A stretch of 64,000 nt of DNA from Oribacterium sp. oral taxon 102 (GCF_013394775.1 NZ_JABXYT010000001.1:944501-1008500); one strand, 5' to 3'; numbered from the stretch's first letter, positions 18,563 through 27,938 are shown. A program made the numbers and translations. The notes: generated from the sequence alone by a model not told the origin.

Positions 18563-20722
18563 ATGCAGGAATTTCAGAAGGAAAGGCTCGCGAAGCGGAT
18601 CGCAGAGCTGGTACGAGATCCGATTTATCGACCAATGCGGGCGAAGGATATGGCGGCGCTGATGGGTATTCCGAAGCAGGAGCGGCGGGACTTTCAGGAG
18701 GTGCTGGAGCGGCTGGTTTCGGAGGACAGGATCGGACTCTCTGTCGGGGGGAGGTACGGCAGGCGGGAGAATCTCACGCAAGAGGGGGTTTTTCATGCTA
18801 ATCCGCGCGGCTTCGGCTTCGTAACGATTGAAGGGAGAGAACGGGACGTATTTATTCCGGCGGAGCAGGTGCATCAGGCGATGGACGGGGACATCGTGCG
18901 GGTTCTCCTTATCCGAGAGGAGGAGAGCGGCACGGCGGAGGGGCAGATCACACAGATTCTCACCCATGCAAACCGGACGCTGGTCGGTACTTACCGAAAA
19001 AACAAAACCGGCGGCTTCGTGCTGCCGGATAATCAGAAAATATTGCGAAACATCCACATTTCGCAGGGAAGAGATCTGCACGCCGTGAGCGGACACAAGG
19101 TCGTGGCAGAGATCACGAGCTATGGAGATGGGAGGAGTAATCCGGAGGGGGAGATCACGGAGATCCTCGGGCATGTTTCCGATCCGGGGGTGGATATTCT
19201 CTCCATCATCCGTGACAGCGGGATTCCGGAGCGTTTCCCGAGAGATATCATGGAGGCTGCGGCAGCGGTGCCGGAGACGGTTCCGGAGGAGGAGATCGCG
19301 CGGCGTGCACGGCATGATTTCCGGGCACTTCCGACGGTGACGATTGACGGGGAGGATGCGAAGGATCTGGATGATGCTGTTTCCCTGCAATATGATGAGA
19401 CGCGGCAGATTTATACGCTCTATGTGCATATCGCGGATGTCTCGCATTATGTGGCGGAGCATGGGCTGCTCGATCAGGAGGCACTGAATCGGGGAACCTC
19501 CGTCTATCTCGTGGATCGGGTGATTCCGATGCTGCCGCGTGCGTTGTCCAATGGGATCTGCTCGTTGAACGAGGGAGAGGATCGGCTGGCGCTGAGCTGT
19601 GTGATGGAGATCGACGGAAAGGGAAGTATCCTTTCCCATGAGATATGTGAATCCGTGATCCGTTCAGACAAGAGACTGAGCTATCATGGCGTACACGCGC
19701 TTATCACGGGTGAGGAATGCTCGAATGGGGAGCGTTTTACGGACTATCTTCCGTACCGGACGCTGCTGCAAAGGATGGATTCGCTGTCCCGGCTGCTTCG
19801 CGGACGGCGGCGCGAAAGGGGCGGCATAGACTTTGCTTTCCCGGAGACGAGGTTCCTTCTGGATGAGAAGGGACAGGTGCAGGATATTTTCCCGTACGAG
19901 CGGAATGAAGCGCACGAGATGATCGAGGACTTCATGCTGGCGGCGAATGAGACGGTCGCGGAGGACTTTTTCTGGCAGCAGCTTCCTTTCCTTTACCGCG
20001 TCCATGAGAAGCCGGAGCGGGAGAGGCTGCAGGCGCTCGCTCATGCGGTCGGCGGCTTCGGGCATGTCCTCCGTATCCGGAATTCGGAGCAGATCCACCC
20101 GAGAGAGCTTCAGAAACTGCTCTTAGAGATAAGAGGGGAGCCGGAGGAGGCAGTGCTGAAGGCAATGACGCTTCGCTCCATGAAGAAGGCGCGTTATGCG
20201 ACAGAGTGTATCGGGCATTTCGGACTCGCGGCACGCTATTATACTCACTTCACCTCTCCGATCCGGCGTTACCCGGATCTGCAGATTCACCGGATCATCA
20301 AGGAGGCACTGCGGGGAGGACTGCGCCCGAAGCGAATCGCACATTATGAGAGGCTGCTTCCGGCAGTGGCGGATCGCAGCTCCATGCTGGAGCGCCGCGC
20401 GGAGGAGGCGGAACGCGAGGTAGAGAAGCTGAAGAAGTGCCAGTATATGTCATCCCGCCTCGGCAGAGAATACGACGGAGTGATTTCCGGCGTAACGGCG
20501 CACGGTATCTATGTGGGGCTTCCGAATACCGTGGAGGGAATGGTGCCTGTCCGGGAGATGGACGGGGATTACTATTTATTCCGGGAGGAAACGCTCGAGC
20601 TTGTCGGAGAGCGGAGCGGGAGGCGCTACCGTCTCGGGGACAGGGTACGCGTCGTCGTGACGAATGTGGACAGACTGAGCCGTACGATAGACTTCCGGCT
20701 GCTGCCGAAGGAGGAGAAATGA
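18563..20722 (+). CDS. rnr: Ribonuclease R
   Basis: RNase R is a processive 3'-5' exoribonuclease for structured RNA and works with tmRNA-SmpB in quality control. The 719-residue protein has an N-terminal winged-helix region, cold-shock/OB domains (FHANPRGFGFVTIEG), the RNB catalytic domain with the metal-binding run IDGEDAKDLDDAVSL, and a C-terminal S1 domain (YDGVISGVTAHGIYVGL) from about 640. The start ATG at 18563 follows GAGGGAGAA. The stop overlaps the smpB start by four bases (ATGA), which fits coupled expression of partners in trans-translation. Confidence 0.96.
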   Translation: MQEFQKERLAKRIAELVRDPIYRPMRAKDMAALMGIPKQERRDFQEVLERLVSEDRIGLSVGGRYGRRENLTQEGVFHANPRGFGFVTIEGRERDVFIPAEQVHQAMDGDIVRVLLIREEESGTAEGQITQILTHANRTLVGTYRKNKTGGFVLPDNQKILRNIHISQGRDLHAVSGHKVVAEITSYGDGRSNPEGEITEILGHVSDPGVDILSIIRDSGIPERFPRDIMEAAAAVPETVPEEEIARRARHDFRALPTVTIDGEDAKDLDDAVSLQYDETRQIYTLYVHIADVSHYVAEHGLLDQEALNRGTSVYLVDRVIPMLPRALSNGICSLNEGEDRLALSCVMEIDGKGSILSHEICESVIRSDKRLSYHGVHALITGEECSNGERFTDYLPYRTLLQRMDSLSRLLRGRRRERGGIDFAFPETRFLLDEKGQVQDIFPYERNEAHEMIEDFMLAANETVAEDFFWQQLPFLYRVHEKPERERLQALAHAVGGFGHVLRIRNSEQIHPRELQKLLLEIRGEPEEAVLKAMTLRSMKKARYATECIGHFGLAARYYTHFTSPIRRYPDLQIHRIIKEALRGGLRPKRIAHYERLLPAVADRSSMLERRAEEAEREVEKLKKCQYMSSRLGREYDGVISGVTAHGIYVGLPNTVEGMVPVREMDGDYYLFREETLELVGERSGRRYRLGDRVRVVVTNVDRLSRTIDFRLLPKEEK

Positions 20723-21189
20723 ACGAAACAGGAACCAAGCTGATCGCGAACAATAAAAAGGCATACCATGATTATTTCGTGGAGGAAAGCTATGAGTGCG
20801 GTATCGAGCTGGTTGGGACGGAGGTGAAGTCTCTCCGCATGGGGCAGTGCTCGATCAAGGAAGCATTCTGTCAGGTGCGGGACGGACAGGTCTTCGTTTA
20901 CGGAATGCACATCAATCCTTATGAAAAGGGAAATATCTTCAACCGTGATCCTCTCCGGGATCGAAAGCTGCTCCTGCATCGGACGGAGATACAGAAGATC
21001 GCGGGAGTGCTGCAGCAGCAGGGGTATACGCTGGTGCCGCTGCGCGTTTACTTCAAAAATAGCCGGGTTAAAGTAGAAATCGGACTATGCCGGGGCAAGA
21101 AGAACTACGATAAGCGGGAAGCTCTGAAAAAAAAGGAACAGAGAAGAGCGCTGGAAAGGGAATTTAAGAGAGCGAACATCCGGCTCTGA
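20719..21189 (+). CDS. smpB: SsrA-binding protein SmpB
   Basis: SmpB binds tmRNA and brings it to stalled ribosomes. The 156-residue protein shows NKKAYHDYFVEESYECGIEL, GTEVKSLRMGQCSIKEAF, HINPYEKGN and the basic C-terminal tail GKKNYDKREALKKKEQ that reaches into the ribosome. The frame is open far upstream through rnr, but the ATG at 20719 after GGAGGAGAA matches the family start. The tmRNA gene itself is not seen next to it. Confidence 0.96.
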   Translation: MNETGTKLIANNKKAYHDYFVEESYECGIELVGTEVKSLRMGQCSIKEAFCQVRDGQVFVYGMHINPYEKGNIFNRDPLRDRKLLLHRTEIQKIAGVLQQQGYTLVPLRVYFKNSRVKVEIGLCRGKKNYDKREALKKKEQRRALEREFKRANIRL

Positions 21190-21209
21190 CAGGGGGTGAA
21201 AGCAGGAAA

Positions 21210-23165
21210 ATGCCTATGAGCTTTACAGAACAGCAGCTTCGGGCGATTCGTCATACTGCCGGTCCGGCTCTCGTGCTTGCCGGCCCCGGCTCTGGAAAGA
21301 CGGCGGTTCTGACGGAGCGGATACGGTATCTGGTTGAGACGGGAGCTGTCCCGCCGGAGCGGATTCTGGTCATCACCTTCACAAGAGCGGCTGCGCAGGA
21401 AATGGAGCAGCGCTATCGAAAGAAAGCAGAAGGAGCGGTGCGCTTCGGCACCTTTCACTCCGTTTCTTTCTCCATTCTTCGGGAGAAATACCATTATACG
21501 GCAAACAATATCATCAGGGCGGAAGAGCAGCGGCGTATCCTGACAGAGCAGCTTTCGGAGCTATCCCTGCCGCTGTCTTCGGACGAGGAATATCTCGCGG
21601 GGCTGCTTTCGGAGATTTCCCGTTACAAGGTATGGCTGTCCGGCATAGAGGCGGGCAGGGAAGAGAAGCGATGCGGGCTGCCCTTTCTGACGAGGCGGCG
21701 GGAAACAACAGGATTTTCCTTCGAACAGCTTCCGCAGGAGGAATTTCTCCGGCTTTTCCACGCCTATCAGAGAGAGCTTCATCTGCGGCGTTATCTGGAT
21801 TTTGACGATCTTCTGTCTGAATGCAGGGCGGCGCTTGTCTCTGATCCGGCTTTCCTTTCTGCGCTCCGTGCACAGTATCCTTACCTTCTTGTGGATGAAT
21901 TTCAGGATCTTTCGCCGATTCAATATGAGCTGCTCCGAATGCTCGCCGCCCCGCATAATAATCTTTTCATCGTCGGGGACGATGATCAGAGTATTTATGG
22001 CTTTCGCGGTGCACGGCCGGAGCTGATGCTGGGATTTCCGCGCGACTTTCCGGAGGCGGTTCGCATTATGCTTTCCGACAATTTCCGCTCTCGTCAGGAA
22101 ATCGTAGACTACGCTTCACGGCTGATCCGGAAGAACCGGAGCCGCTTCGAGAAGCGGCTCTGTGCTGCGCAGGGGAGGGGAGGAGAGATCCATACCTATC
22201 TGCTTCCGGACACGAGAGCGGAATATGGGCTTCTCGCGGCGCATATCCAGGAGGAACTTGCGGCAGGCATTCCTCCTGAGGAGCTCGGCGTGCTGTACCG
22301 CACGCACCGGCAGGCGGCACCGCTCGCGGTATTCCTCTTCGGACAGGGGATACCGTGCTGCTGGAGGGAGGATGGCGGAAATGTGTTCCGGCATTTCATC
22401 GGGCGGGATCTGCTCGCTTATCTCCGGCTTGCAGCGGGAGAGGGCAGCAGAGCGGAGCTGCTTCGCATTCTGAACCGTCCGTATAGGGGACTGTCGGGAG
22501 AAGCGCTTCGGGAAAGAGGAGCAGGCTTTCCTGCGCTTCTCGAATATTATGCGGGAAGACCGGAAAAGGAGAGGGTAATCCACACGCTCCTTCGGGAGCT
22601 TAAGGAGCTTTCCGAGCTGCCCAGCGGGGCGGCGATCTGCTATATTCGGAAGAAAATCGGCTATGAGGACTTTCTCCGGGATTTTTGCAGGGAGAGAGGA
22701 CAGGAGGCGGAGCCGTTCTGGGAGCTGCTTTCGGAGCTCTCGGATTTTGCCTGGCAGAAACCGAAGCTCTCGGATTTTCTTCATTTCCCTGAGGAATATG
22801 AGACGCTTCGACAGCGGATTCATGGGAAGGAGCGCACGGAGGGCGTCCGCCTGATGAGCTATCACAGCGCCAAGGGTCTGGAGTTTCGTACAGTCTATCT
22901 GCCGGACCTCGTGGAGGGGATCGCACCGTACCGGAAGGCGAAGGGAGAGAAGGCACTGGAGGAGGAGCGGCGCTGCTTCTATGTGGCGCTGACTCGGGCA
23001 AGGGAGCGTCTGCTGATCTATACGGTGAAGGAACGAAACGGGAAAAGCTGTCAGATCTCCCGCTTTCTTCGGGAGGCGGCAGAGCGCGTCTGCGCTTTTC
23101 CTTGCAGAAAATGGAATGCTGGGGTAAACTCAAGGAATCAATCGGAAAGGATAAGGGGCTTATGA
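21210..23165 (+). CDS. UvrD/Rep-family ATP-dependent DNA helicase
   Basis: A superfamily 1A helicase of 651 residues. Motif Q/I region FTEQQLRAIRHTAGPALVLA is followed by Walker A GPGSGKTAVLT. Then come motif Ia ITFTRAAAQEM, motif II LLVDEFQDLSPIQY, motif III VGDDDQSIYGFRGA, motif IV DNFRSRQEIV, motif V MSYHSAKGLEF and motif VI FYVALTRARERL. It is close in size to PcrA/UvrD but has a shorter 2B region. It would unwind DNA in repair or recombination; the exact paralogue is not clear. The last four bases overlap the next gene. Confidence 0.93.
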   Translation: MPMSFTEQQLRAIRHTAGPALVLAGPGSGKTAVLTERIRYLVETGAVPPERILVITFTRAAAQEMEQRYRKKAEGAVRFGTFHSVSFSILREKYHYTANNIIRAEEQRRILTEQLSELSLPLSSDEEYLAGLLSEISRYKVWLSGIEAGREEKRCGLPFLTRRRETTGFSFEQLPQEEFLRLFHAYQRELHLRRYLDFDDLLSECRAALVSDPAFLSALRAQYPYLLVDEFQDLSPIQYELLRMLAAPHNNLFIVGDDDQSIYGFRGARPELMLGFPRDFPEAVRIMLSDNFRSRQEIVDYASRLIRKNRSRFEKRLCAAQGRGGEIHTYLLPDTRAEYGLLAAHIQEELAAGIPPEELGVLYRTHRQAAPLAVFLFGQGIPCCWREDGGNVFRHFIGRDLLAYLRLAAGEGSRAELLRILNRPYRGLSGEALRERGAGFPALLEYYAGRPEKERVIHTLLRELKELSELPSGAAICYIRKKIGYEDFLRDFCRERGQEAEPFWELLSELSDFAWQKPKLSDFLHFPEEYETLRQRIHGKERTEGVRLMSYHSAKGLEFRTVYLPDLVEGIAPYRKAKGEKALEEERRCFYVALTRARERLLIYTVKERNGKSCQISRFLREAAERVCAFPCRKWNAGVNSRNQSERIRGL

Positions 23166-24181
23166 AATTAGTGAGTTTTGCGATTCCCTGCTACAATTCC
23201 GCGGCATATATGCGGCATTGCATCGAGAGCATCCTGATCGGCGGGGATGAGGTGGAGATCATCATTGTGGACGACGGCTCGCAGAAGGACGATACGCTGG
23301 AGATCGCGAAGGAATATGAGCGGAAATATCCGGGGATCTGCAAGGCGGTGCATCAGGAAAACGGCGGACATGGGGAGGCGGTAAATACCGGACTTCGCAA
23401 TGCGTCGGGGCTATTCTTCAAGGTTGTGGATTCGGACGACTGGCTGGATGAGGAGGTGCTCCCGAAGGTGCTCAGGAAGCTGAGAGAGCAGGTTATGGCG
23501 GGAACGCCGGTCGATATGTTCGTGGCTAACTTTATTTATGATAAGGTCGGACAGGAGCACAAGAAGGTGATGCGTTACCGCAGTGCCTTTCCGGAGGATC
23601 GGATCTTCGGCTGGCAGGAGGTGCGGCATTTTATGCTCGGACAGTATATCCTGATGCATTCTGTGATCTATCGAACAGAGATGCTGCGTGCTTCAGGGAT
23701 GGAGCTTCCGAAGCACACCTTCTATGTGGACAATATCTTCGTCTATCAGCCGCTGCCCTATGTGAAGCGTATCTATTATATGAATGAGAACCTCTACCAT
23801 TATTTCATCGGGCGCGAGGATCAGTCTGTAAATGAGACGGTAATGATCGGGCGGATCGATCAGCAATTCAGGGTTAACCGCATCATGACAGAGTGCTGCG
23901 AGCTTTCGAAGGTGCAGCCCACGAAGCTTCGCCGCTATATGTTTAATTATCTCGAGATCATCACGACGGTTTCCTCGGTGCTTGCCATCAAATCGGGGAC
24001 GGAGGAGAATCTGCGGAAGAAGAAGGAGCTCTGGGATTACTTGAAAAAGAGGGATTTCAAGCTTTGGCTCAAGCTCCGTACGAGTTTCCTCGGGCAGGGT
24101 GTGAACCTGCCGGGCAAGGTCGGCAATAAGCTCACGATCGCGGCCTATAAGCTGACGCGGAAATTTTACGGCTTTAACTGA
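23162..24181 (+). CDS. Family 2 glycosyltransferase
   Basis: A GT-A fold family 2 glycosyltransferase of 339 residues. The nucleotide-sugar site shows as VSFAIPCYNSAAYMRHCIES and IIIVDDGSQKDDT, followed by NGGHGEAVNTGL and the metal-binding DSDD in VVDSDDWLDEE. No membrane span is evident. The frame opens upstream at 23102, but the ATG at 23162 with AAGGGG before it gives the usual MKLVSFAIPCYN start. It is likely co-transcribed with the helicase. The acceptor and the polymer it helps make are unknown. Confidence 0.9.
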   Translation: MKLVSFAIPCYNSAAYMRHCIESILIGGDEVEIIIVDDGSQKDDTLEIAKEYERKYPGICKAVHQENGGHGEAVNTGLRNASGLFFKVVDSDDWLDEEVLPKVLRKLREQVMAGTPVDMFVANFIYDKVGQEHKKVMRYRSAFPEDRIFGWQEVRHFMLGQYILMHSVIYRTEMLRASGMELPKHTFYVDNIFVYQPLPYVKRIYYMNENLYHYFIGREDQSVNETVMIGRIDQQFRVNRIMTECCELSKVQPTKLRRYMFNYLEIITTVSSVLAIKSGTEENLRKKKELWDYLKKRDFKLWLKLRTSFLGQGVNLPGKVGNKLTIAAYKLTRKFYGFN

Positions 24182-24199
24182 GAAAAAACGAAAAAATGG

Positions 24200-24228
24200 T
24201 TGACAAGTCGCCTCTGATTTTGTATTAT
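24200..24228 (+). promoter_or_regulatory. Promoter of the tRNA-Val/tRNA-Met unit
   Basis: TTGACA at 24200-24205 and TATTAT at 24223-24228 with a 17-base spacer, about 30 bases before tRNA-Val. A near-consensus promoter, as usual for stable RNA. Confidence 0.8.
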
Positions 24229-24260
24229 ACACAAGTCGTTACGAAAGAGGCGACACGAAC

Positions 24261-24333
24261 GGGGTCTTAGCTCAGCTGGGAGAGCATCTGCCTTACAAGC
24301 AGAGGGTCATAGGTTCGAGCCCTATAGGCCCCA
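24261..24333 (+). tRNA. tRNA-Val (anticodon UAC)
   Basis: Complete cloverleaf. The acceptor stem GGGGTCT pairs with AGGCCCC, the anticodon stem TCTGC/GCAGA holds loop CTTACAA (anticodon TAC), and the T-loop is TTCGAGC. CCA is not encoded. Confidence 0.96.
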
Positions 24334-24389
24334 TTTTTTCGGTCTGGACTGCGCTTCATGCGCGGCCTGGGTCGAAGAATTTAATAAGT

Positions 24390-24463
24390 GGCGAGATAGC
24401 TCAGCTGGCTAGAGCATGCGGTTCATACCCGCAGTGTCGAGGGTTCAAGTCCCCCTCTCGCTA
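24390..24463 (+). tRNA. tRNA-Met (anticodon CAU), elongator type
   Basis: The acceptor stem GGCGAGA pairs with TCTCGCT (first pair G-U). The anticodon stem TGCGG/CCGCA holds loop TTCATAC. The stem lacks the three G-C pairs of an initiator tRNA, so an elongator is likely. A CAU tRNA modified to read Ile AUA cannot be excluded from sequence alone. Confidence 0.92.
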
Positions 24464-24469
24464 GGAAAG

Positions 24470-24523
24470 AATGGCGCAGATACGTGGAATCCTTAGGAAA
24501 ATCAACGTATTTACGCCATTTTT
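24470..24523 (+). terminator. Terminator of the tRNA unit
   Basis: AATGGCG and ATACGT pair with ACGTAT and CGCCATT in an interrupted long hairpin, followed by TTTTT at the 3' side. Confidence 0.7.
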
Positions 24524-24554
24524 GCTGCAACAAAAAAGAGACACTTAATCGGGC

Positions 24555-24604
24555 AGGCAATCCGTCGGGACTTATATATTTGGTGGAGCCCTGCGAAGCA
24601 GGGC
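24555..24604 (+). repeat. Dispersed GGACTTATA repeat with CGAAG hairpin
   Basis: GGACTTATA at 24568-24576 is followed by GGTGGAGCC and a perfect 17-base hairpin GCCCTGCGAAGCAGGGC (24588-24604), then ATGG. This is a member of the family also seen near 26639, 33161 (inverted) and 63698. Confidence 0.6.
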
Positions 24605-24673
24605 ATGGACGTCTAGCCTGCTGACACGGAGAATTCAGAAAATAGCGGTAATACTGATAACACCGGCATCCGA

Positions 24674-25966
24674 TCAGTTCAGGCTGTAGCCGAGCAGTGC
24701 CGGAAGATAGGTCGTCAATGCCGGAACGGTCGAAATCAGAATCAGGACGAGGATGTTGATCGCGATATAGGGAAGCGCGTGCCGGAAGATCGTGGTGACG
24801 GGCATGCCGTTGATCTTGTTACAGGCATTCAGGCACATTCCGACGGGAGGCGTCACGAGCCCGATCGCGAGCCCGGTAATTATCATCGCACCGAACTGGA
24901 GCGTTGAGAAGCCGTAGCTGTGCATGACGGGGAGAAGGATCGGCGTGAGCAGCAGGATCGCGGGCGATACGTCGATAAATGTGCCGATGAGGAGGATCAT
25001 GATGACGAAGACAAGTGCGACGCCCATTCTCGGGAGTGCAAGTGCCTGGAAGAAAGCTGCAACGGTCTGCGGCACGCCCTCCATAGTCAGGATCCATGTG
25101 AAAATAGTCGTGAAGCCGATAATCAGCATGATCGATGAGCTGGAAACGAAGCTCTTTTTCAGTGCATCCCATACTTGCTTCCAGGACAGCTCACGGTAGA
25201 GGAAGAAGCCGACAAGCAGAGAGTAGAGGCAGGCGACACCGGCGCTTTCGGATGCGGTGCAGACACCGAAGGATACACAGAAAATGATGAATAGCGGCAG
25301 CAGGAGTGCGGGCAGACCGCCGAGCAGCGCGTCCTTTGCTTCCTTTCTGTCGAGCCGTTCTCTTTTCGGATGCCAGTGCTTCTTTTCCGAAAGAAGGTAA
25401 ACAAGGAGAAGCTGGCCGAGACCGATCAGCAGCCCTGGTACTGCGCCTGCCATGAAAAGTGCCCCGACGGATCCGCCTGAAATCATGGAATAGACGATCA
25501 TTGGGGTAGAGGGCGGAATGATCATCCCCATGGTGGAGGAGGCGACTGTGATGCCTGCCGCGACACCGCTCGGATAACCGGCGTCCTCCATAGCCGGAAT
25601 CTCAATGGAGCCGAGGGCGGAGGTATCTGCTACGGAGGAGCCGGAAATTCCGCCAAAGATCATAGATGCCGCCACGTTAACCTCGCCGAGGCCGCCATTG
25701 ATCGGATGAAGCAGCACGGTACAGAACCGCATCAGCCGTTCGGTCATGCCGCCGACATTCATCAGCTCGCCTGCCAGCATAAACAGCGGCATCGCGATCA
25801 TCAGCTCGGAGAATGCGCCGTTCCAGATCCGCTGCGGCAGCATGGGGAGAAAGCTCGGATTGAAGAGCAGAATATAGGTAACGCTGGAGGCGCCGATCGC
25901 AAATGCCAGAGGAACACCGAGGATTGCGAAGAAAATCAGTAATATCAGAAGAATCAACATTGCCAT
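24674..25966 (-). CDS. dctM: TRAP transporter large permease (DctM)
   Basis: DctM is the large membrane subunit of tripartite ATP-independent periplasmic transporters and drives solute uptake with the sodium or proton gradient. The 430-residue protein has about a dozen spans. Family motifs include FAIGASSVTYILLFN near the N-terminus, MFMLAGELMNVGGMTERLM, GGISGSSVADTSALGSIEIP and the C-terminal GLVTPPVGMCLNACNKI. Encoded after dctQ on the minus strand with a 12-base gap. Typical substrates are C4-dicarboxylates, sugar acids and related acids; this one is not identified. Confidence 0.95.
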   Translation of the reverse strand: MAMLILLILLIFFAILGVPLAFAIGASSVTYILLFNPSFLPMLPQRIWNGAFSELMIAMPLFMLAGELMNVGGMTERLMRFCTVLLHPINGGLGEVNVAASMIFGGISGSSVADTSALGSIEIPAMEDAGYPSGVAAGITVASSTMGMIIPPSTPMIVYSMISGGSVGALFMAGAVPGLLIGLGQLLLVYLLSEKKHWHPKRERLDRKEAKDALLGGLPALLLPLFIIFCVSFGVCTASESAGVACLYSLLVGFFLYRELSWKQVWDALKKSFVSSSSIMLIIGFTTIFTWILTMEGVPQTVAAFFQALALPRMGVALVFVIMILLIGTFIDVSPAILLLTPILLPVMHSYGFSTLQFGAMIITGLAIGLVTPPVGMCLNACNKINGMPVTTIFRHALPYIAINILVLILISTVPALTTYLPALLGYSLN

Positions 25967-25978
25967 AAGATATACCCC

Positions 25979-26476
25979 CTATTCTTCGGCCGCCGTTTCC
26001 CGCGGCAGGAACGATTCAAGTAACCGGATCAGGATGCAGACAGCACAGAGGATGCCGCTCAGCGGCATGATGCCGTACATATACTTCATCGGGATCTCCA
26101 TTCCCATGCTGAGCTGTCTGCCCGCCATGGCGACATAGCGAAAGCCCTGTACCGTAAAGATGATATCAATGAGGAGCATGATGCTCAGGTTGAGCATGCG
26201 GACAATTCTCTTTATACCCGGCCGGAAGGCATTGTATAGAATGTCGATCAGGACATGTTCATTCTTTATCACATTGATACCCATGCCCCAGAAGGTGGTG
26301 AAGGCGAACAGGGTGACGTTGAACTCCGAAAGCTCTTTCCAGCTCTTGGAAAAGAAGTAACGCATGATCACCGAGAAGCAGACCAGTATCGCGAGGAGCG
26401 CGAGCGCTGCCACGCCGATGCTGAAATAAAGTTTGAAAATTTTATTTCCGATTTCTTTTAATTTAGTCTTAGTCAC
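25979..26476 (-). CDS. dctQ: TRAP transporter small permease (DctQ)
   Basis: A 165-residue protein with four predicted membrane helices, as expected for DctQ, the small partner of DctM. The segment FAFTTFWGMGINVIKNEHVLIDIL around helix 2 is typical of the family. It starts 280 bases after dctP, an unusually wide gap that is filled by an array of perfect hairpins. Confidence 0.9.
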   Translation of the reverse strand: MTKTKLKEIGNKIFKLYFSIGVAALALLAILVCFSVIMRYFFSKSWKELSEFNVTLFAFTTFWGMGINVIKNEHVLIDILYNAFRPGIKRIVRMLNLSIMLLIDIIFTVQGFRYVAMAGRQLSMGMEIPMKYMYGIMPLSGILCAVCILIRLLESFLPRETAAEE

Positions 26477-26489
26477 GGGAAAACTCCTA

Positions 26490-26756
26490 TTGTACTGTAT
26501 AAGTAGCGATGCGAGAGTGCAGCAGTTTTCATCAGGAAACTGCAGAACAATCTGGCGCAGACGAAGTCTGTGTCCGGCGAAGCCGGATTCACTGAGGTCT
26601 TGTAGACCTCAGTGAACCGCGGCACGGAGCAGCGCGCAGGACTTATATGATTGGCGGCGCCGAGGCTTCCGGCATGTGAATTGATTTCATGAAGAGGGGA
26701 CTGCGAATTAAAGAAGGGACTGTGAAAAACACAGCCCCATTCCGGATTGCGCAGGC
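26490..26756. repeat. Hairpin array and GGACTTATA element inside the TRAP operon
   Basis: The dctP-dctQ gap is a run of consecutive perfect stems. These are GCAGTTT/AAACTGC (26522-26543), CAGACGAAGTCTG (26558-26570), TCCGGCGAAGCCGGA (26573-26587) and an 11-base stem around TGT (26590-26614). They are followed by the repeat word GGACTTATA (26639-26647) and a GCCGAGGCTTCCGGCATG block. The layout matches other intergenic repeats of the window and looks inserted between two genes that normally abut. Confidence 0.6.
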
Positions 26757-27839
26757 TTATTCCTTCGCGTTTGCGACGATTTCTATCATTTCCTCCATTT
26801 CTTCCTTGCTGCAAATCCCTTCCTGTACCATTTTTTCATATACAGGGGTGACTGCATCCTTGAATGCCTGCAGTTCTTCCTCTGATGGATCATAGACCTC
26901 CGCACCGCTTGCGATGATCTGCTCTCTGGCAGCCTCGGAATTCTCGTCGATCAGCTGGTCGTTATAGGCGCCCATTTCTGCGGCGCAGTCGGAGAGGATC
27001 TCGCGGTAGGACTCCGGAAGACTGTTCCACCACTGCGCATTTACATAGAAGGGATCCGGGTGGAATTGGTAATTCACTGCGGTGAAGTATTTCTGCACTT
27101 CATAGAATTTCATGCCGACGACGTTGACCCACGGGTTTTCCTGTCCGTCTGCGACGCCGGTCTTCAACCCCATGTAGAGGTCTGCATAGGGAATGGACAC
27201 TGTGTTGGCGCCAAGCTGCTGGAAGGTCAGGTCAATGGTCTTCATGCCGTTTGTGCGCATCTTGAGCCCCTTCAGATCCTCCGGCTTCGTGAGCGGACGC
27301 GTATTGTTGGAGAACTGACGGTATCCGCCTGCGTCGCAGAGATTAATGATGACGGTGCCGGTGGATTTTTCCGCCTCGGCGCAGACGCTCTTTGCGAGAT
27401 CAGACTGAAGGAGCGCGCTGACCTCCGCTCTCGTGTTGGTCAGAAATGGCGCCGTGAACATTAGGAGACGCGGGGAAAAATCAAACTGACCGCCGCGCAT
27501 GCCCTGTACGGTTCCCTGCACGACCTGCTCAAGCATTTCTTTTTCTGTCCCGAGCTGGCCATTGCCGTAAACGGTGACCTTGACGTGTCCCTCTGTCCGT
27601 TCTTCGACATCCTTGGCAAACTTTTCCATAGAAATGAAACGGGGATTGCCCTCCGGCTGCGCATGCCCGACAATCATAGTAAAGTCGCCGGACGATTCAG
27701 AGGCTGTGCTTTCTCCCTCGGCAGCTTTTTCTGTTGTTTCCGCGGGCGTTCCGGCACTGCCGCTTCCTCCGGAGCCGCAGCCTGCAAGCATCGCTGCGGC
27801 AAGCGCTACCGTGAAAATCTGCGCCATGAACTTTCTCAT
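26757..27839 (-). CDS. dctP: TRAP transporter substrate-binding lipoprotein (DctP)
   Basis: The extracytoplasmic solute receptor of the TRAP system, 360 residues. A signal peptide ends in the lipobox MLAGC (Cys21), followed by a Gly/Ser/Thr/Glu linker. The mature domain shows VIGHAQPEGNP-like start (VGHAQPEGNPRFISMEKFA), GQLGTEKEMLEQVVQGTVQ, the substrate-contacting GLKMRTNGMKTID and the hinge block YADLYMGLKTGVADGQENPW. The Arg in LKMRTNG usually salt-bridges a carboxylate, so an organic acid substrate is likely. Transcribed leftward from a promoter at 27910-27938. Confidence 0.95.
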   Translation of the reverse strand: MRKFMAQIFTVALAAAMLAGCGSGGSGSAGTPAETTEKAAEGESTASESSGDFTMIVGHAQPEGNPRFISMEKFAKDVEERTEGHVKVTVYGNGQLGTEKEMLEQVVQGTVQGMRGGQFDFSPRLLMFTAPFLTNTRAEVSALLQSDLAKSVCAEAEKSTGTVIINLCDAGGYRQFSNNTRPLTKPEDLKGLKMRTNGMKTIDLTFQQLGANTVSIPYADLYMGLKTGVADGQENPWVNVVGMKFYEVQKYFTAVNYQFHPDPFYVNAQWWNSLPESYREILSDCAAEMGAYNDQLIDENSEAAREQIIASGAEVYDPSEEELQAFKDAVTPVYEKMVQEGICSKEEMEEMIEIVANAKE

Positions 27840-27881
27840 ACTTTCCCTCCTTTTGCATTTAGATTGGATGAATCCATGCTG

Positions 27882-27893
27882 CTTGTATACAGG
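27882..27893. promoter_or_regulatory. Candidate GntR operator in front of dctP
   Basis: CTTGTATACAGG differs by one base from the perfect palindrome CCTGTATACAGG at 28126-28137. It sits about 17 bases downstream of the -10 box of the dctP promoter, a position where a bound repressor would block transcription. Confidence 0.6.
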
Positions 27894-27909
27894 TTACTGC
27901 TATGCCCTT

Positions 27910-27938
27910 ATACTAAACAATACAGCATCTGCTGTCAA
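27910..27938 (-). promoter_or_regulatory. Promoter of the TRAP operon
   Basis: On the minus strand TTGACA (27938-27933) and TAGTAT (27915-27910) are spaced by 17 bases and point toward dctP. Confidence 0.75.
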
